Shown: positions 7,934 through 17,282, numbered from the stretch's first letter. The stretch: DNA of 64,000 nucleotides from Aneurinibacillus tyrosinisolvens (GCF_001015055.1 NZ_BBWZ01000023.1:1-64000); one strand, 5' to 3'. The notes: generated by a model from the letters alone, not told the origin. Numbers and translations: made by a program.

Positions 7934-10900
7934 TTATTTCACAACCACATGTTTCTTGATATGATTCACTACCCTTTCAATTTCCTTATCACTGACAAAA
8001 GCAGATTGAAGCCTTATCATCGGCTGCGTATTCGAGACATATAGCATGTCACCCTGCCCAAGCAATTCATTGGCACCCCTGGCATCAATAATCGTGACTG
8101 AATCAGCTGAGGAGGATACAGAGAAGGCAACGCGTGTGGGCAAGTTAGCCTTAATCGTCGGTGATAACACGGCTTTTGTCGGGCGTTGTGTAGCTACAAT
8201 GAGATGGATACCACCCGCCCTTCCCAACTGAGCTAGACGCTGGATAGAATGCTCGGTTTCTGCTGCGGATACCATTAACAAATCTGCCAGCTCGTCTAAT
8301 ACAATGACAAAATACGGGATAGCATCATCAGGATGAAGGGCATTATAAGTCCCAATATTTCTTACTCCTGCTTTGGCAAGAATTTCATAACGATGTTCCA
8401 TCTCTTGTTCCGCTTTTTTTAACATGACAGCTGCACGACGCGGATCGGTGACAATCGGTGTGATAAGATGGGGCAGTCCTTCATAACTGGATAGCTCCAC
8501 TTTCTTAGGATCTACCATGAGCATTTTCATCTGTTCTGGCGAATTACTATACAGAAGAGATACGATAATGCTATTAACGAACACGCTCTTCCCGCTGCCG
8601 GTACTACCTGCGACCAGAACGTGAGGCATCTGTGCTAAATTGGCGAAAACAGGATTTCCCATGACATCAAGCCCCATTGGGAAAAAAAGCTCTTTTCTTT
8701 TGGCTAGATATTCCCGATTTTCAAGCATCGAACGCAATTGTACCGTTTGCGGTTCTTTATTTGGTATCTCTATCCCTACTGTTCGCCTTCCAGGGATAGG
8801 GACGCGAAGAGACAACTGACGGGCTTCCAATATCATCATTAAATGGCTCTCTAGTCCGTTGTACTTTTTAATATTAAAGCCCGGTTCCGGAAGAATCTCG
8901 TACCTCGTAATACGTGGCCCACGGGTCACATCAACGACCTTACCAGGTACTTTCAACATCTGTAATTCCTTCTCAATCAAACGGAACGTAGCTTTTGAAA
9001 CATCTTCATTAATGACTTCTGGTAGTGGCTTATCGAGTAAGGAAAGAGGTAACAGGAGATTAGACAGTTTAGGAAATCTCCATGTCAGTTTACCGTTCTC
9101 CTCCATTTGTAATACGGCATCAAAAGTAGAGTCTTTGTCTTTTGATTTAAAGCCTTGTTTTAGTTTTGTTTGTCCTTCGGACAGGAGTAAGCGCACATCA
9201 TCTTCCGTAATCTGAACACCGAGTAACGACTTGCTTATCCAAAAATTACAGGATGGATAACCGCTACATCCATAGAGCTTTTTCTTATCCACTACCTCAT
9301 TATTGCAGGAAGGACATAGCCCCAAAGGCTTTTTATCCTCTGCCACTTCCTGTCCAACGGTTTGATTTGAATTAGCTTCCGATGACTCTAATGTTACCGC
9401 ATTTTCTTGAATGCTATTTTTCGGCTTAGCCAGTGGTGAGCTTTCTACCGGTTTTGTACTGTTGTTTTGATTCTTATTTTCTTGGTTGTTTTCTTGTTGG
9501 GGCCCTTTATCTTTATCCTTTTTAGATTTCAAATCTACCGGTCGATATATCGGAATCCCATCTTTATTAGCAATGGCCTTATGAACAATTTCATGGATAA
9601 ATACGGCAAGCTCTTCTAAGAACTGTTCCCGTGTAAATTCCCCCTTTTCAATCTCCTCAAGCTTTTGTTCCCAGCGTGCGGTCAGTTCAACAGATGCCAG
9701 GGGAGAATCATGGAGAACTTGTATTAAAAACCGTCCTTTATCAGTTAGGAATACCGTATTAGATTCAATCTTAATGTATTTTCTATCGCAGATGGATTGG
9801 ATTAAACTAGCAAATGTAGCGGGCGTACCTAAACTGGTTGCCCTCATTATTTTTTCATAATCCCCATCGTTTTCTTCTGTATTCTCCCCGGTCAACTGAA
9901 TGGAACCCGCTTGTTTCATGAGACGAATGAGATCCGCTTCAATATAACGAGGCTTTGCTTTTGTCATGCAATCTTTCTTTTCTGTATCACTAACAATTCC
10001 ACTCTCATTTACTGAAACAACCGGCAAAAATACACTTTCATTTTCATCCTTTTCGTCAGATGAATAGAGGGCTTTCCATCCTTCGGATACCACCTGGCGC
10101 CCTGTTGACTTAAATGTGAATTGTCCCTCAACGAGCGTAACAATCTTTGTATCTTTATAGAGGGCATTCGGGTAGTAGGCTGCCAATACACGACGAACGA
10201 TTAAGTCATAAATTTTCCGCTGGTCAGGAGGTAATTTGTCTATGTCAGGATAAACTTCGGTCATTAACAAGGCATAGTGATCGCCTATTTTAGAGGCGTC
10301 CGTATATCGCGAATCTTTGCTAATATCCCTTAATGACTCAGGGACGAAAGAAGCGTATTCCACAGTGGAACGGAGCCCTTCTACGATAGAAGGAAGCATA
10401 GCCGCTTCGTGTTCGGAAATGTGTACATAGTCAGTTCGAGGATAGGAAATATACCCAGCTAAGTACAGCTGCTCTAAGGCTTCAAGTATAGCATGGGAAG
10501 ATAGTTTATACCTTTTATTAGCCTCTTGTTGAATGGAAGCAAGGCAATAGAATTGTGGAGGCTTATAGGCCTTTTCTTCTTCCAGAACATTCGAAACTAC
10601 CGCTTGTTTACCTTTTAAAAACGTGGCAAATCTTGCTGCCATTTCTTTGTTATCGATCCGATCCACATCACCCTGGAACCATTTCCCACGGTATGCCTTG
10701 TTATTTATATTGAAATCTAAATAAACCTCATAATAAGGAGTGGATACATGATTTTCCATTTCCATTTCCCTTTGATAGATTAGATTGACGAGAGGGGTCT
10801 GACAGCGGCCGATGCTGAAAACTTCCCCTTTGCCTTCCGTTTTTTCACCAATAAGAAGAGTATAAAGCCGGCTTGCCGTCATACCTATAATCCAATCACT

Positions 10901-11413
10901 TGACGAACGAGCGACACCGCACTCATAAAGCCCTTGTCTAGCTGTACCAGGCAATAAGTTTTGGAAGGCTTTAGTTACAGCATCTTTGGTTAAAGAACTG
11001 GTCCACAAGCGCTCTACGGGCTTCTTATTGCCTGCCAGCATGAGTATCCACCTTGCTATAAGCTCCCCTTCACGACCCGGGTCTGAACCTATAATAATAC
11101 CTGTTACACGCGGATTGCGAATCAATTTCTTAAGCTCATGGAATCGTTTGCTTTTGCTTTTTGTGACCTTATATTTCATCGGTTTAGGAAGAATCGGTAA
11201 TGTCTCAAGCTTCCATGCTTTGTACGCTTCACTATGCTCTTCCGGTGTAGCAATACCAATAAGATGCCCCTGCGCCCATGAAATAAAGAGTCCGGACGGT
11301 GCAACCGGGCAAGGCGGCACCTCGAAGTAATCGCCTTTATCCTGTACTCCTTGAAAGGCAGCGGCGTATTTAACGGCCTGATCTTTCTTCTCACTCAGCA
11401 CCAATTTACACAT
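7934..11413 (-). CDS. Type IA topoisomerase (TopB-like) fused to FtsK/SpoIIIE DNA translocase
   Basis: 1159 residues in one uninterrupted frame. Residues 1-150 are the TOPRIM domain (GSDPGREGE at 109-117). The catalytic tyrosine is Tyr324 in SYPRTDY, and the topoisomerase core extends to about residue 615. A charged Gln/Asn-rich linker (about 628-695) follows, then a four-cysteine zinc ribbon (Cys700, 703, 716, 722). Residues about 785-1155 form an FtsK motor with beta region, Walker A GSTGSGKS (936-943), Walker B VIVLDE and the ATQRP motif. No membrane segments and no C-terminal gamma (KOPS-reading) domain are evident. Known family roles: topoisomerase III decatenates single-strand-containing DNA, and FtsK pumps double-stranded DNA. 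I infer a plasmid decatenation, replication or transfer machine. The weak point is domain-family knowledge only; the fusion itself is directly seen. AGGAGG precedes the ATG by 12 nt. Confidence 0.93.
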   Translation of the reverse strand: MCKLVLSEKKDQAVKYAAAFQGVQDKGDYFEVPPCPVAPSGLFISWAQGHLIGIATPEEHSEAYKAWKLETLPILPKPMKYKVTKSKSKRFHELKKLIRNPRVTGIIIGSDPGREGELIARWILMLAGNKKPVERLWTSSLTKDAVTKAFQNLLPGTARQGLYECGVARSSSDWIIGMTASRLYTLLIGEKTEGKGEVFSIGRCQTPLVNLIYQREMEMENHVSTPYYEVYLDFNINNKAYRGKWFQGDVDRIDNKEMAARFATFLKGKQAVVSNVLEEEKAYKPPQFYCLASIQQEANKRYKLSSHAILEALEQLYLAGYISYPRTDYVHISEHEAAMLPSIVEGLRSTVEYASFVPESLRDISKDSRYTDASKIGDHYALLMTEVYPDIDKLPPDQRKIYDLIVRRVLAAYYPNALYKDTKIVTLVEGQFTFKSTGRQVVSEGWKALYSSDEKDENESVFLPVVSVNESGIVSDTEKKDCMTKAKPRYIEADLIRLMKQAGSIQLTGENTEENDGDYEKIMRATSLGTPATFASLIQSICDRKYIKIESNTVFLTDKGRFLIQVLHDSPLASVELTARWEQKLEEIEKGEFTREQFLEELAVFIHEIVHKAIANKDGIPIYRPVDLKSKKDKDKGPQQENNQENKNQNNSTKPVESSPLAKPKNSIQENAVTLESSEANSNQTVGQEVAEDKKPLGLCPSCNNEVVDKKKLYGCSGYPSCNFWISKSLLGVQITEDDVRLLLSEGQTKLKQGFKSKDKDSTFDAVLQMEENGKLTWRFPKLSNLLLPLSLLDKPLPEVINEDVSKATFRLIEKELQMLKVPGKVVDVTRGPRITRYEILPEPGFNIKKYNGLESHLMMILEARQLSLRVPIPGRRTVGIEIPNKEPQTVQLRSMLENREYLAKRKELFFPMGLDVMGNPVFANLAQMPHVLVAGSTGSGKSVFVNSIIVSLLYSNSPEQMKMLMVDPKKVELSSYEGLPHLITPIVTDPRRAAVMLKKAEQEMEHRYEILAKAGVRNIGTYNALHPDDAIPYFVIVLDELADLLMVSAAETEHSIQRLAQLGRAGGIHLIVATQRPTKAVLSPTIKANLPTRVAFSVSSSADSVTIIDARGANELLGQGDMLYVSNTQPMIRLQSAFVSDKEIERVVNHIKKHVVVK

Positions 11414-11434
11414 GTTATACGGCTTCCTCCTTCT

Positions 11435-11731
11435 TTAATTCTTACTAGTTCCTGTTAACAACTTCTTAATTTCCTCTGAATTGATTCGTTTTGAACGAAT
11501 AATGACTTTTGATTCACACTCTATTTCGCCCAATTGATGTAGGAATTTTAACGTTTCCTCCATTTCTCCGCTAGATTCAAGGATGATAATATCTGGATTC
11601 AAATGTTGTATTTGTAGAAATGCTTCCGCTTCCTTTCCTTTTTCAAGCAAGATGATATGAAAACCCTCGTTTAAGGATTTTGAAATAAGCACTTTCATGT
11701 CACACGCATTATCTACGCGAATGGATATCAT
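11435..11731 (-). CDS. Receiver-like small protein, 98 aa
   Basis: Alternating alpha/beta pattern reminiscent of a response-regulator receiver fold (NPDIIILES in the beta3 position), but the full set of acidic pocket residues is not clear. The start is the ATG with GGAGG 5 nt upstream (MISIRVDN). First gene of the operon carrying the topoisomerase-FtsK fusion and directly downstream of a leader hairpin. Confidence 0.5.
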   Translation of the reverse strand: MISIRVDNACDMKVLISKSLNEGFHIILLEKGKEAEAFLQIQHLNPDIIILESSGEMEETLKFLHQLGEIECESKVIIRSKRINSEEIKKLLTGTSKN

Positions 11732-11750
11732 CCTTACCTCCAATTAGAAT

Positions 11751-11830
11751 GGAAAAAGGGAAGCCACCCTCCTCCACGCCGCAACCCAACAGTCCTGTTG
11801 GGTCGGCGTGTTCGAAGGTACTTCCCTCTT
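11751..11830 (-). promoter_or_regulatory. Leader hairpin (attenuator-like), topoisomerase-FtsK operon
   Basis: On the minus strand: GGGAAGTACC, then a large stem containing an inner perfect hairpin (ACCCAACAG/CTGTTGGGT), closing with GGTGGCTTCCC and a T run just before the first gene's ribosome site. It is a longer member of the GGAAGCACC leader family. A possible promoter (TTGGTT-18-TATAAA) lies about 50 nt upstream. Confidence 0.55.
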
Positions 11831-12036
11831 TCTGGAATATAGCGGTCTATACTTCAAATTTTATTAATTTTTTATAGGGAGTACAATACGTCTGAACCAA
11901 TCTGTTTAAATAAACAATTTGGTCAACCCTCTTGACTTTTCCTCTCCTTTATCTTCCTGCCCATTTTTCTACCCCTGCTTAACTAATCTAAACAAGCGAA
12001 GAGGCCGGAACCGAAGTGCCGACCTCCCATTGTAAA

Positions 12037-12924
12037 TTAAAAAGGTAGTGGCGGTAACGGAATGGCTTTAGCAGCCGCCGCTTCTGCCGGTAGTGTTATT
12101 GTGGTGGCGTTATATCCGCTTACGGATAAATTTTGATTCACACTCAGTTTTTTGAAATAGCGACTATCCTTTGGCACAAGACTTATAGTAAAATTCGTTC
12201 CTTTTGTTAGGAACGTTTTCGGATCAATGGTTAATTTTCCGTTAAGGACAATGCTTCCAGATACGGTCTTGAACACAGAGAGAATATCCTTTGGCACACC
12301 AACACTTTCAAGCATTTTAATTGCATCTACGGAAGAAATAGCACCGCTATAGGTAAATTCTCCGTTTCCTTTATAGACCAGGGATAGAGTCTTAAGAAGG
12401 TTAGGTTGAAGGAACATCGGTGAATTCCTTAAGGATTCTACAACGACATTGTTACCCGCTTGTTTTTGTACCCAAGAGTATTTACCAGGAACAAGAGGAA
12501 GCTTAATATACTGCTTGTTGTTCATATAATAGTTTTCAATGGACACAGGCTCTTTTATTTGCTTTCCATTCGAGTAATTGACAGCTACCTTCGTATACAT
12601 GTTGCCAGGAGCTTGAAAAGCAGTCTGGAATGTTCCTTTTGTATTATTAACGGCCCCTTTGATTTTTGAGAAAGCAGTCGAAAATAAACCGGTAGAGGTG
12701 GTCGGCGCATCAAGTGTAACGGAAAATTGACCATTTGCCCGCATAGATTTAACCGACTGTACTTTAACTACATTCTTTTGCAATTGGTTTACTATTGTTG
12801 ATTTAGACAGCGAAGCTAATTGAATCGGTTTTGTCATTTCAGTCTTTTGTTCAGCTGCCATTGCCATTGTTGGACTTAATAAGAGGCAAGCACTTAATAA
12901 CGAAGTCATCATTTTATGTTTCAA
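12037..12924 (-). CDS. Secreted protein with LolA/LppX-like character, function unknown
   Basis: A signal peptide (MMTSLLSACLLLSPTMAMA) is followed by about 270 residues of beta-rich sequence (YMNNKQYIKLPLVPGKYSWV, TIDPKTFL) that looks like the lipoprotein-carrier-like fold of Gram-positive secreted proteins; this is an impression only. The start is taken as TTG at 12924, six nt after GGATGGTG; an ATG at 12936 is the alternative. A C-terminal Ala/Pro-rich tail ends PLPPLPF. Confidence 0.6.
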   Translation of the reverse strand: MKHKMMTSLLSACLLLSPTMAMAAEQKTEMTKPIQLASLSKSTIVNQLQKNVVKVQSVKSMRANGQFSVTLDAPTTSTGLFSTAFSKIKGAVNNTKGTFQTAFQAPGNMYTKVAVNYSNGKQIKEPVSIENYYMNNKQYIKLPLVPGKYSWVQKQAGNNVVVESLRNSPMFLQPNLLKTLSLVYKGNGEFTYSGAISSVDAIKMLESVGVPKDILSVFKTVSGSIVLNGKLTIDPKTFLTKGTNFTISLVPKDSRYFKKLSVNQNLSVSGYNATTITLPAEAAAAKAIPLPPLPF

Positions 12925-13053
12925 TTGATTCACCATCCATATTTTTGTAAGTACCTCAATTATAAGGTTAGGCGTTGAACTGAACAAAAAAATCTTAGAT
13001 ATTTTTAATAGAGAAAAATCATGGAAAAGACAACCCCATGCTCTTAGACCGAT

Positions 13054-13206
13054 TTATGCTTGAGAATAAAATTTAACGATTAAATCATCTACTTTTTGAC
13101 TAATGATTAGAACATCAGGATGTAACAAGTTTTTTTTATTTTTAAGAAACGTTTCGATTAACAGATTCTTCATTCCCTCTATTTGAGAGGTATTTACCAT
13201 GCTCAT
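13054..13206 (-). CDS. Spo0E-like aspartyl-phosphate phosphatase, ~50 aa
   Basis: Two-helix hairpin protein with the family signature: an N-terminal helix (IEGMKNLLIETFL), a loop, then ISQKVDDLIVKFY, which matches the conserved SQxLDxLIxxY of Spo0E/YnzD proteins. Family members dephosphorylate Spo0A-P and delay sporulation. The ATG at 13206 has GGAG 4 nt upstream; the second ATG at 13200 is possible. A plasmid copy suggests interference with host sporulation timing (inference). Confidence 0.8.
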   Translation of the reverse strand: MSMVNTSQIEGMKNLLIETFLKNKKNLLHPDVLIISQKVDDLIVKFYSQA

Positions 13207-13261
13207 ATCGCTCCGCTTTCCTTTTGATAAAGTGTGTGATAAAAGGGATTGTATTTGCAGA

Positions 13262-14014
13262 TCATTGCCATGCAGCTACATTATAACCAGTGCGGGTCAC
13301 ATAACCCTCATGCTGATAAATCCCTATTTTCTTCTTCATTGCTTCTGCTTCAAGTTTTTTTAATTCAGGCAGCATTTTAGCATCAGGGAACGTAAAAGCT
13401 ACCCGAGCAAGACCCTTCTTCACTAGCTCTTCCTCAAGTGTGGTTCCGTTGACATGTATGTAAGCCAATAGGCGTCCATATTTGTCTTTCTCGTTTTTAC
13501 CGTCGAACTCGAGTTCAACCTTTTTTCCATCGAGTAATTTATGCGTAAAAGCACTGCTCTCTTTACCTAATGGCTGGGGGGTAGGAGCCTTTTTAGAAGG
13601 CTGGCTTTCAGGTGAGTCAATAAGAAGAGCGCGAATTGTCTGTGTCCCGCGCCCCTCTACTCTTGCCTTAATGGTGTCGCCATCCACCGCTTTTAAAACG
13701 GTGGCGGATACATGCCCTCCACTTGCATAGCCGTACTCTTTACCAACCGCTCCGGATATAATTCCTACTGCCTGGTCAACTTGTGCATCTGCATTGAGTA
13801 TTTTATCAACTTGCTCGACCTTACCTTTTAAGTCCGTACCGGCAACTGCATCTACAATACCAGCAGCTCTTGATACTTTATCCGTTGCTTCTACTTGAGA
13901 TACCGCACCAGGAGGAGTATTTTCTACTGTACCAGGCGCATATTCCTTTGGTTGATTACAACCGCTGAGAAGAAGAACCGTTGCTATGACTCCAAAAAAC
14001 CTTATCTTTTTCAT
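13262..14014 (-). CDS. Thermonuclease (SNase-domain) lipoprotein
   Basis: 250 residues. Lipobox LLLSGC gives a lipidated Cys at about 19. A helical spacer of about 80 residues is followed by a staphylococcal-nuclease domain: VDGDTIKARV, RALLIDSPES, KDKYGRLLAYI and a C-terminal helical part. The family cleaves DNA/RNA with Ca2+. A surface-tethered nuclease next to transfer genes fits processing of extracellular or cell-wall-zone DNA (inference). It is preceded by a 51-residue membrane protein in the same operon. Confidence 0.9.
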   Translation of the reverse strand: MKKIRFFGVIATVLLLSGCNQPKEYAPGTVENTPPGAVSQVEATDKVSRAAGIVDAVAGTDLKGKVEQVDKILNADAQVDQAVGIISGAVGKEYGYASGGHVSATVLKAVDGDTIKARVEGRGTQTIRALLIDSPESQPSKKAPTPQPLGKESSAFTHKLLDGKKVELEFDGKNEKDKYGRLLAYIHVNGTTLEEELVKKGLARVAFTFPDAKMLPELKKLEAEAMKKKIGIYQHEGYVTRTGYNVAAWQ

Positions 14015-14041
14015 TTCTACCCTCCTAAGTGCGTACCTTTC

Positions 14042-14197
14042 TTATTTTGTGAGCAGACCGACAACAATCATAATGGCCGCTGCTGCCATTATCATATATT
14101 GAATTCGTTTCTTATCTTTCGGCTTATTCGGTTTGCCAGCTTCCCCACGTTGATCCTTATGGAACTCCTTCATCAAACTGCTGAATTTGTTTTTCAT
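14042..14197 (-). CDS. Small single-pass membrane protein, 51 aa
   Basis: Charged N-terminal half (KDQRGEAGKPNKPKDKKR) then one transmembrane helix (MIMAAAAIMIVVGLL). GGAGGG lies 8 nt before the ATG. First gene after the leader hairpin at 14251-14318, followed 27 nt later by the SNase lipoprotein. Confidence 0.7.
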   Translation of the reverse strand: MKNKFSSLMKEFHKDQRGEAGKPNKPKDKKRIQYMIMAAAAIMIVVGLLTK

Positions 14198-14250
14198 AAT
14201 AAAAACCCTCCTAAAAGATTTAAAAATTGACCAGATAACGAGAAAAACAA

Positions 14251-14318
14251 AAAAGGCAGAAGCTCCGCGCGGGCATAACTAAATAAGACTAGTTATGTCC
14301 GGCAGTGCTTCTGCCTGT
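14251..14318 (-). promoter_or_regulatory. Leader hairpin (attenuator-like), SNase operon
   Basis: Minus strand: GGCAGAAGCAC...GCTTCTGCC with an inner perfect stem (ATAACTA/TAGTTAT) followed by TTTTTTG. It lies between the promoter at 14347-14375 and the first gene at 14197, so it must be transcribed before any coding sequence. Confidence 0.7.
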
Positions 14319-14346
14319 GTTTTCCGTATTTGGTTATTCTCCGAAT

Positions 14347-14375
14347 AGATTAGCATAGAAACAATCTTAATGCAA
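14347..14375 (-). promoter_or_regulatory. Sigma-A-like promoter, SNase operon
   Basis: TTGCAT, 17 nt, TAATCT on the minus strand. About 29 nt separate the -10 box from the leader hairpin. Confidence 0.6.
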
Positions 14376-14460
14376 TAGTCCTATTTCGTTAGTTTTCATT
14401 CTAGTTAAGATAAGAAATACAAAAGAGTAACCTCCATTTTACAAAGTTAGATAGGATGCC

Positions 14461-14988
14461 TTAATTCTTTGCTAGTCCTTCGATGATTTTATAAATAACA
14501 GGCAATTGTCCTTCCTTATCCTCAAAATCTACTTTAGCTGCATGCGTTTGGATGGCATTCAGCATCATATCCGCCATCACTTGCGGTAATTGTATGAGTG
14601 CATGATGTTGACCTTTATAATATTCAGGAATCGAAACAGGACCACTTGAAAACTTCTCAACATCGGATAAGCTTGCTAGGATTTGATGCGGCATTTGATT
14701 ACCAGGGCTAAGGTAAAACAGCAAATGAGGAACCTTTCTAATCAGTTTTCCCATGAACCGTCGAACCTGTGAAATTTCATACAGTTCCTCGGGTACATCA
14801 TTCCATCCATCTATCGATAGCATTATGGACGAAAAACCTTTATCTTCCCTCTTGTCCATCTCAGCTAATTCTTTTAGGAGCCTATCAAATTTGTTATGTA
14901 TGACTTCAGCTTTTTGAAGTTGAAACAACAGAATATCCGTACCTTCCATCATAATTCTACCCCGATTAAACTGCCACTCCTGACTCAT
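14461..14988 (-). CDS. Hypothetical protein, 175 aa
   Basis: Soluble mixed alpha/beta protein without recognised motif. The start MSQEWQFN is chosen because AGGAGG lies 6 nt upstream; the frame is open further upstream. Monocistronic, between a terminator (15112-15152) and the promoter of the SNase operon. Confidence 0.6.
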   Translation of the reverse strand: MSQEWQFNRGRIMMEGTDILLFQLQKAEVIHNKFDRLLKELAEMDKREDKGFSSIMLSIDGWNDVPEELYEISQVRRFMGKLIRKVPHLLFYLSPGNQMPHQILASLSDVEKFSSGPVSIPEYYKGQHHALIQLPQVMADMMLNAIQTHAAKVDFEDKEGQLPVIYKIIEGLAKN

Positions 14989-15111
14989 ACCGACCCTCCT
15001 GTGCATTGGCACCAGTTCATTATAATTTCAGAACCGTTCGTTAATTTTATAATAGCATATCCAAAAACAGTATGTTGTAAACTTTTGCTAGATAAGCCAG
15101 TCAAGAGGACA

Positions 15112-15152
15112 AGAAAAAAGCCTGCGAATTAACTGCTTTTTCGCGGGCTTTC
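15112..15152 (-). terminator. Rho-independent terminator
   Basis: AAAGCCTGCGAA (15117-15128) pairs with TTCGCGGGCTTT (15140-15151) with one G-T mismatch. On the minus strand six T residues follow. Placed to end the operon 15316-17147. Confidence 0.7.
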
Positions 15153-15315
15153 TCGTTTCTTTTTTTGGCTATGAGGAATACCATATTGAAATTATCTATT
15201 TTATAGAATGTATTCAAGGAGTGAAAATATTGCTAGTGCAGTTGGGACTAGGCACCAATTGTTTTCCATAATCATAAAACATTAATTCCAATACCCGATA
15301 GATTATTTGATGATA

Positions 15316-15861
15316 TTACCGAACGGAACTTTTTTTTTCGCATAAAGAGCAACCTTCCTTAAATTGGAGGTTAACTGGAACCACAGGAGATTCATAACCG
15401 ATAGGCGGCTTTCCATCGTGGTCAGTCATTAAGATTCCTGTAAAGGTTAACGATTTCGGTTTGCCGGTAGCGCCTTTAAACAGAACAGGAAAGGTTGATT
15501 CTAACTGTTTTTCATCCAGCCATGATACTAGCGGCTGCTCATAAATTCCTTTGTCTGTTTTTAATACTGCTTTTGCTGTTTTGGCAAGTTCAGTTTGATA
15601 CATTTCAGATTTTTGAAGCTGTTTCGCATGAAAGGTAAGGGCGATCCCATCCTTTTTCTGCCCCGCTTTTATAGAATCAATAAGAAAGACTTCATTTTGA
15701 TAGCGTGCGTTCAATGACGAAGTGGGTCCGTCTGAGGTTGCCTTTTGGACATTTTGTAATTGCGGAAGTCCCAGGCTAGCTTGAGAGGATTGCCCCCCTA
15801 CCGCTTGACTACCGATGACTAGTGCAAGCGCAGCCACAGCTCCGTAAATTAATCGTTCCAT
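15316..15861 (-). CDS. Exported protein, 181 aa
   Basis: N-terminal hydrophobic segment (LIYGAVAALALVIGSQAVGG) acts as a signal or anchor. A beta-rich domain follows and the C-terminus carries a CSLC motif. Its ATG shares bases with the stop of the upstream gene (TAATG), so the two are translationally coupled. No family recognised. Confidence 0.65.
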   Translation of the reverse strand: MERLIYGAVAALALVIGSQAVGGQSSQASLGLPQLQNVQKATSDGPTSSLNARYQNEVFLIDSIKAGQKKDGIALTFHAKQLQKSEMYQTELAKTAKAVLKTDKGIYEQPLVSWLDEKQLESTFPVLFKGATGKPKSLTFTGILMTDHDGKPPIGYESPVVPVNLQFKEGCSLCEKKSSVR

Positions 15862-17147
15862 TACCAAATGACCCCCTTAGATATCTGATTTAGAGCTGTA
15901 TGAGATAGAAGAGAAGCTTCCCCATCCCATTCAACATAACGATAGCCTTGCTCCACATAATGTTTCTCTTTTTCATCCAATCGATAATGATAATCTTCAT
16001 TTCTCATACCCGCAACTTCTACAACGGTATAAGGAGTTGTATCAAGCAACATCATGTCTGGACGTGCATCAAGGAAATACTGAGTCAGGTTTCCTACGAG
16101 TGGTTTTTCAAACTTACGGTCAGTCAGAAGTAAATGAGCAATCATTTGTTCCTCATAAGAAGATTCAACCGGAATCATGCTTTGCTCTTCGGCCGGCACA
16201 AAGATTAATTCTTTATCCACTAACTTGCCCGTTTTCCCATCAAAATCCCGCCAGAGAACCCAGTAGCCAAAGTCAGTATCAACCCGAGTAGTTGTTGCGT
16301 TTTTGAAAATGGATTCAAAAACAGTCAGATTACACACGAAAGATTTATCATCGAGGGATAACAAGGGAATGGTCATGATATTTTTACTTCCCTCTTTGTA
16401 GTAAGGCACATATTCACTGTTACGGTTACTTCCCCATCCGATGACAAGCTGGTGCTTTCTAAAATCATATTTACGGACCGATGCGGTCTTTTTCAGCACT
16501 CCATCTACCTTTGCGTGTGTACGAGCCAGGAACAGGGAGTCCTTTATCCATTTGCCATTGATTTTGGTACGCGTTCCTGCTTTATAAAGCCTGCCTCCAA
16601 TGTTCCTCAGTTCACCAGGATTAAACCTATTAATGTTCATTTCTTGTAGAAGGGTGGAAAAGAGTATACGCAGACTGGCTTGACCTTTTGTCCCTTGTGA
16701 GCCGGTGTTGGTTCGGGTAGATAGGGAAATCACCCTGCGTTCTTCAATGGATGGCAGTTCATCCTTCTTCTTTTTTTGCGGGGCTGCTTCTTTTAAGGTA
16801 CAAGAAATCACATCTTCATCATCAATAATGATCCCTTTTTTTCTAAGCATCCCTTTATAACCTTCATCCCCGGAGTTATAACGACAGGAGAAGGAATGTA
16901 GAATATCCTTTTTTCGATTAGAAGCATTATTGGCGATAAAGTATGTCCTGGATTCCTTCTTGTATTTCACATGAAGGATCGGAGCAATTCCTACTCCTTC
17001 TTGGCATAAGCAGATAATTCGGGCCTTTTTTTGATGCCAGGCTGCCAGAAGCTCGACCAGCTCTTTTTCACTCTTTTTATCAAAGTCGTCAAATACCTCA
17101 TGCTTGACCATGAATCTTGCCTCTTTGATTTGTGCAGTGTCAGTCAC
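15861..17147 (-). CDS. DUF1173-like protein, candidate PD-(D/E)xK nuclease
   Basis: 428 residues. The C-terminal part (about 355-425) reads LDARPDMMLLDT..YTVVEVAGMRNEDYHYRLDEKEKHY, in which RPD and the ExA-like EVAG resemble a PD-(D/E)xK core, as I recall for plasmid-borne DUF1173 proteins. Two cysteine motifs occur near residues 46-88. I infer a DNA-processing role in plasmid transfer or maintenance. Preceded by a promoter and leader hairpin, followed by a coupled exported protein. Confidence 0.6.
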   Translation of the reverse strand: MTDTAQIKEARFMVKHEVFDDFDKKSEKELVELLAAWHQKKARIICLCQEGVGIAPILHVKYKKESRTYFIANNASNRKKDILHSFSCRYNSGDEGYKGMLRKKGIIIDDEDVISCTLKEAAPQKKKKDELPSIEERRVISLSTRTNTGSQGTKGQASLRILFSTLLQEMNINRFNPGELRNIGGRLYKAGTRTKINGKWIKDSLFLARTHAKVDGVLKKTASVRKYDFRKHQLVIGWGSNRNSEYVPYYKEGSKNIMTIPLLSLDDKSFVCNLTVFESIFKNATTTRVDTDFGYWVLWRDFDGKTGKLVDKELIFVPAEEQSMIPVESSYEEQMIAHLLLTDRKFEKPLVGNLTQYFLDARPDMMLLDTTPYTVVEVAGMRNEDYHYRLDEKEKHYVEQGYRYVEWDGEASLLSHTALNQISKGVIW

Positions 17148-17163
17148 ATAAAATCCCTCCTCA

Positions 17164-17227
17164 ACGCAAAAAGAGGAATCACCACTAAGGAACCTGTAAA
17201 TAGGCTCTTAGAGGTGCTTCCTCCGCG
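17164..17227 (-). promoter_or_regulatory. Leader hairpin (attenuator-like), DUF1173-like operon
   Basis: Minus strand: GGAGGAAGCACCTCTAAGAGCC ... TGGTGATTCCTCTTTTTGCG. The lower stem (AGGAAGCACC/GGTGATTCCT) and trailing T run with GCG match the family found at other operon starts. It ends 17 nt before the start codon at 17147. Confidence 0.7.
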
Positions 17228-17253
17228 TTTTCGATATCAAGTTTGTTATTTAG

Positions 17254-17282
17254 ATTCTACTATATTTTGTTAACAGATTCAA
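17254..17282 (-). promoter_or_regulatory. Sigma-A-like promoter, DUF1173-like operon
   Basis: TTGAAT, 17 nt, TAGAAT on the minus strand, 27 nt before the leader hairpin. The promoter overlaps the last codons of the gene 17260-17454. Confidence 0.6.
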
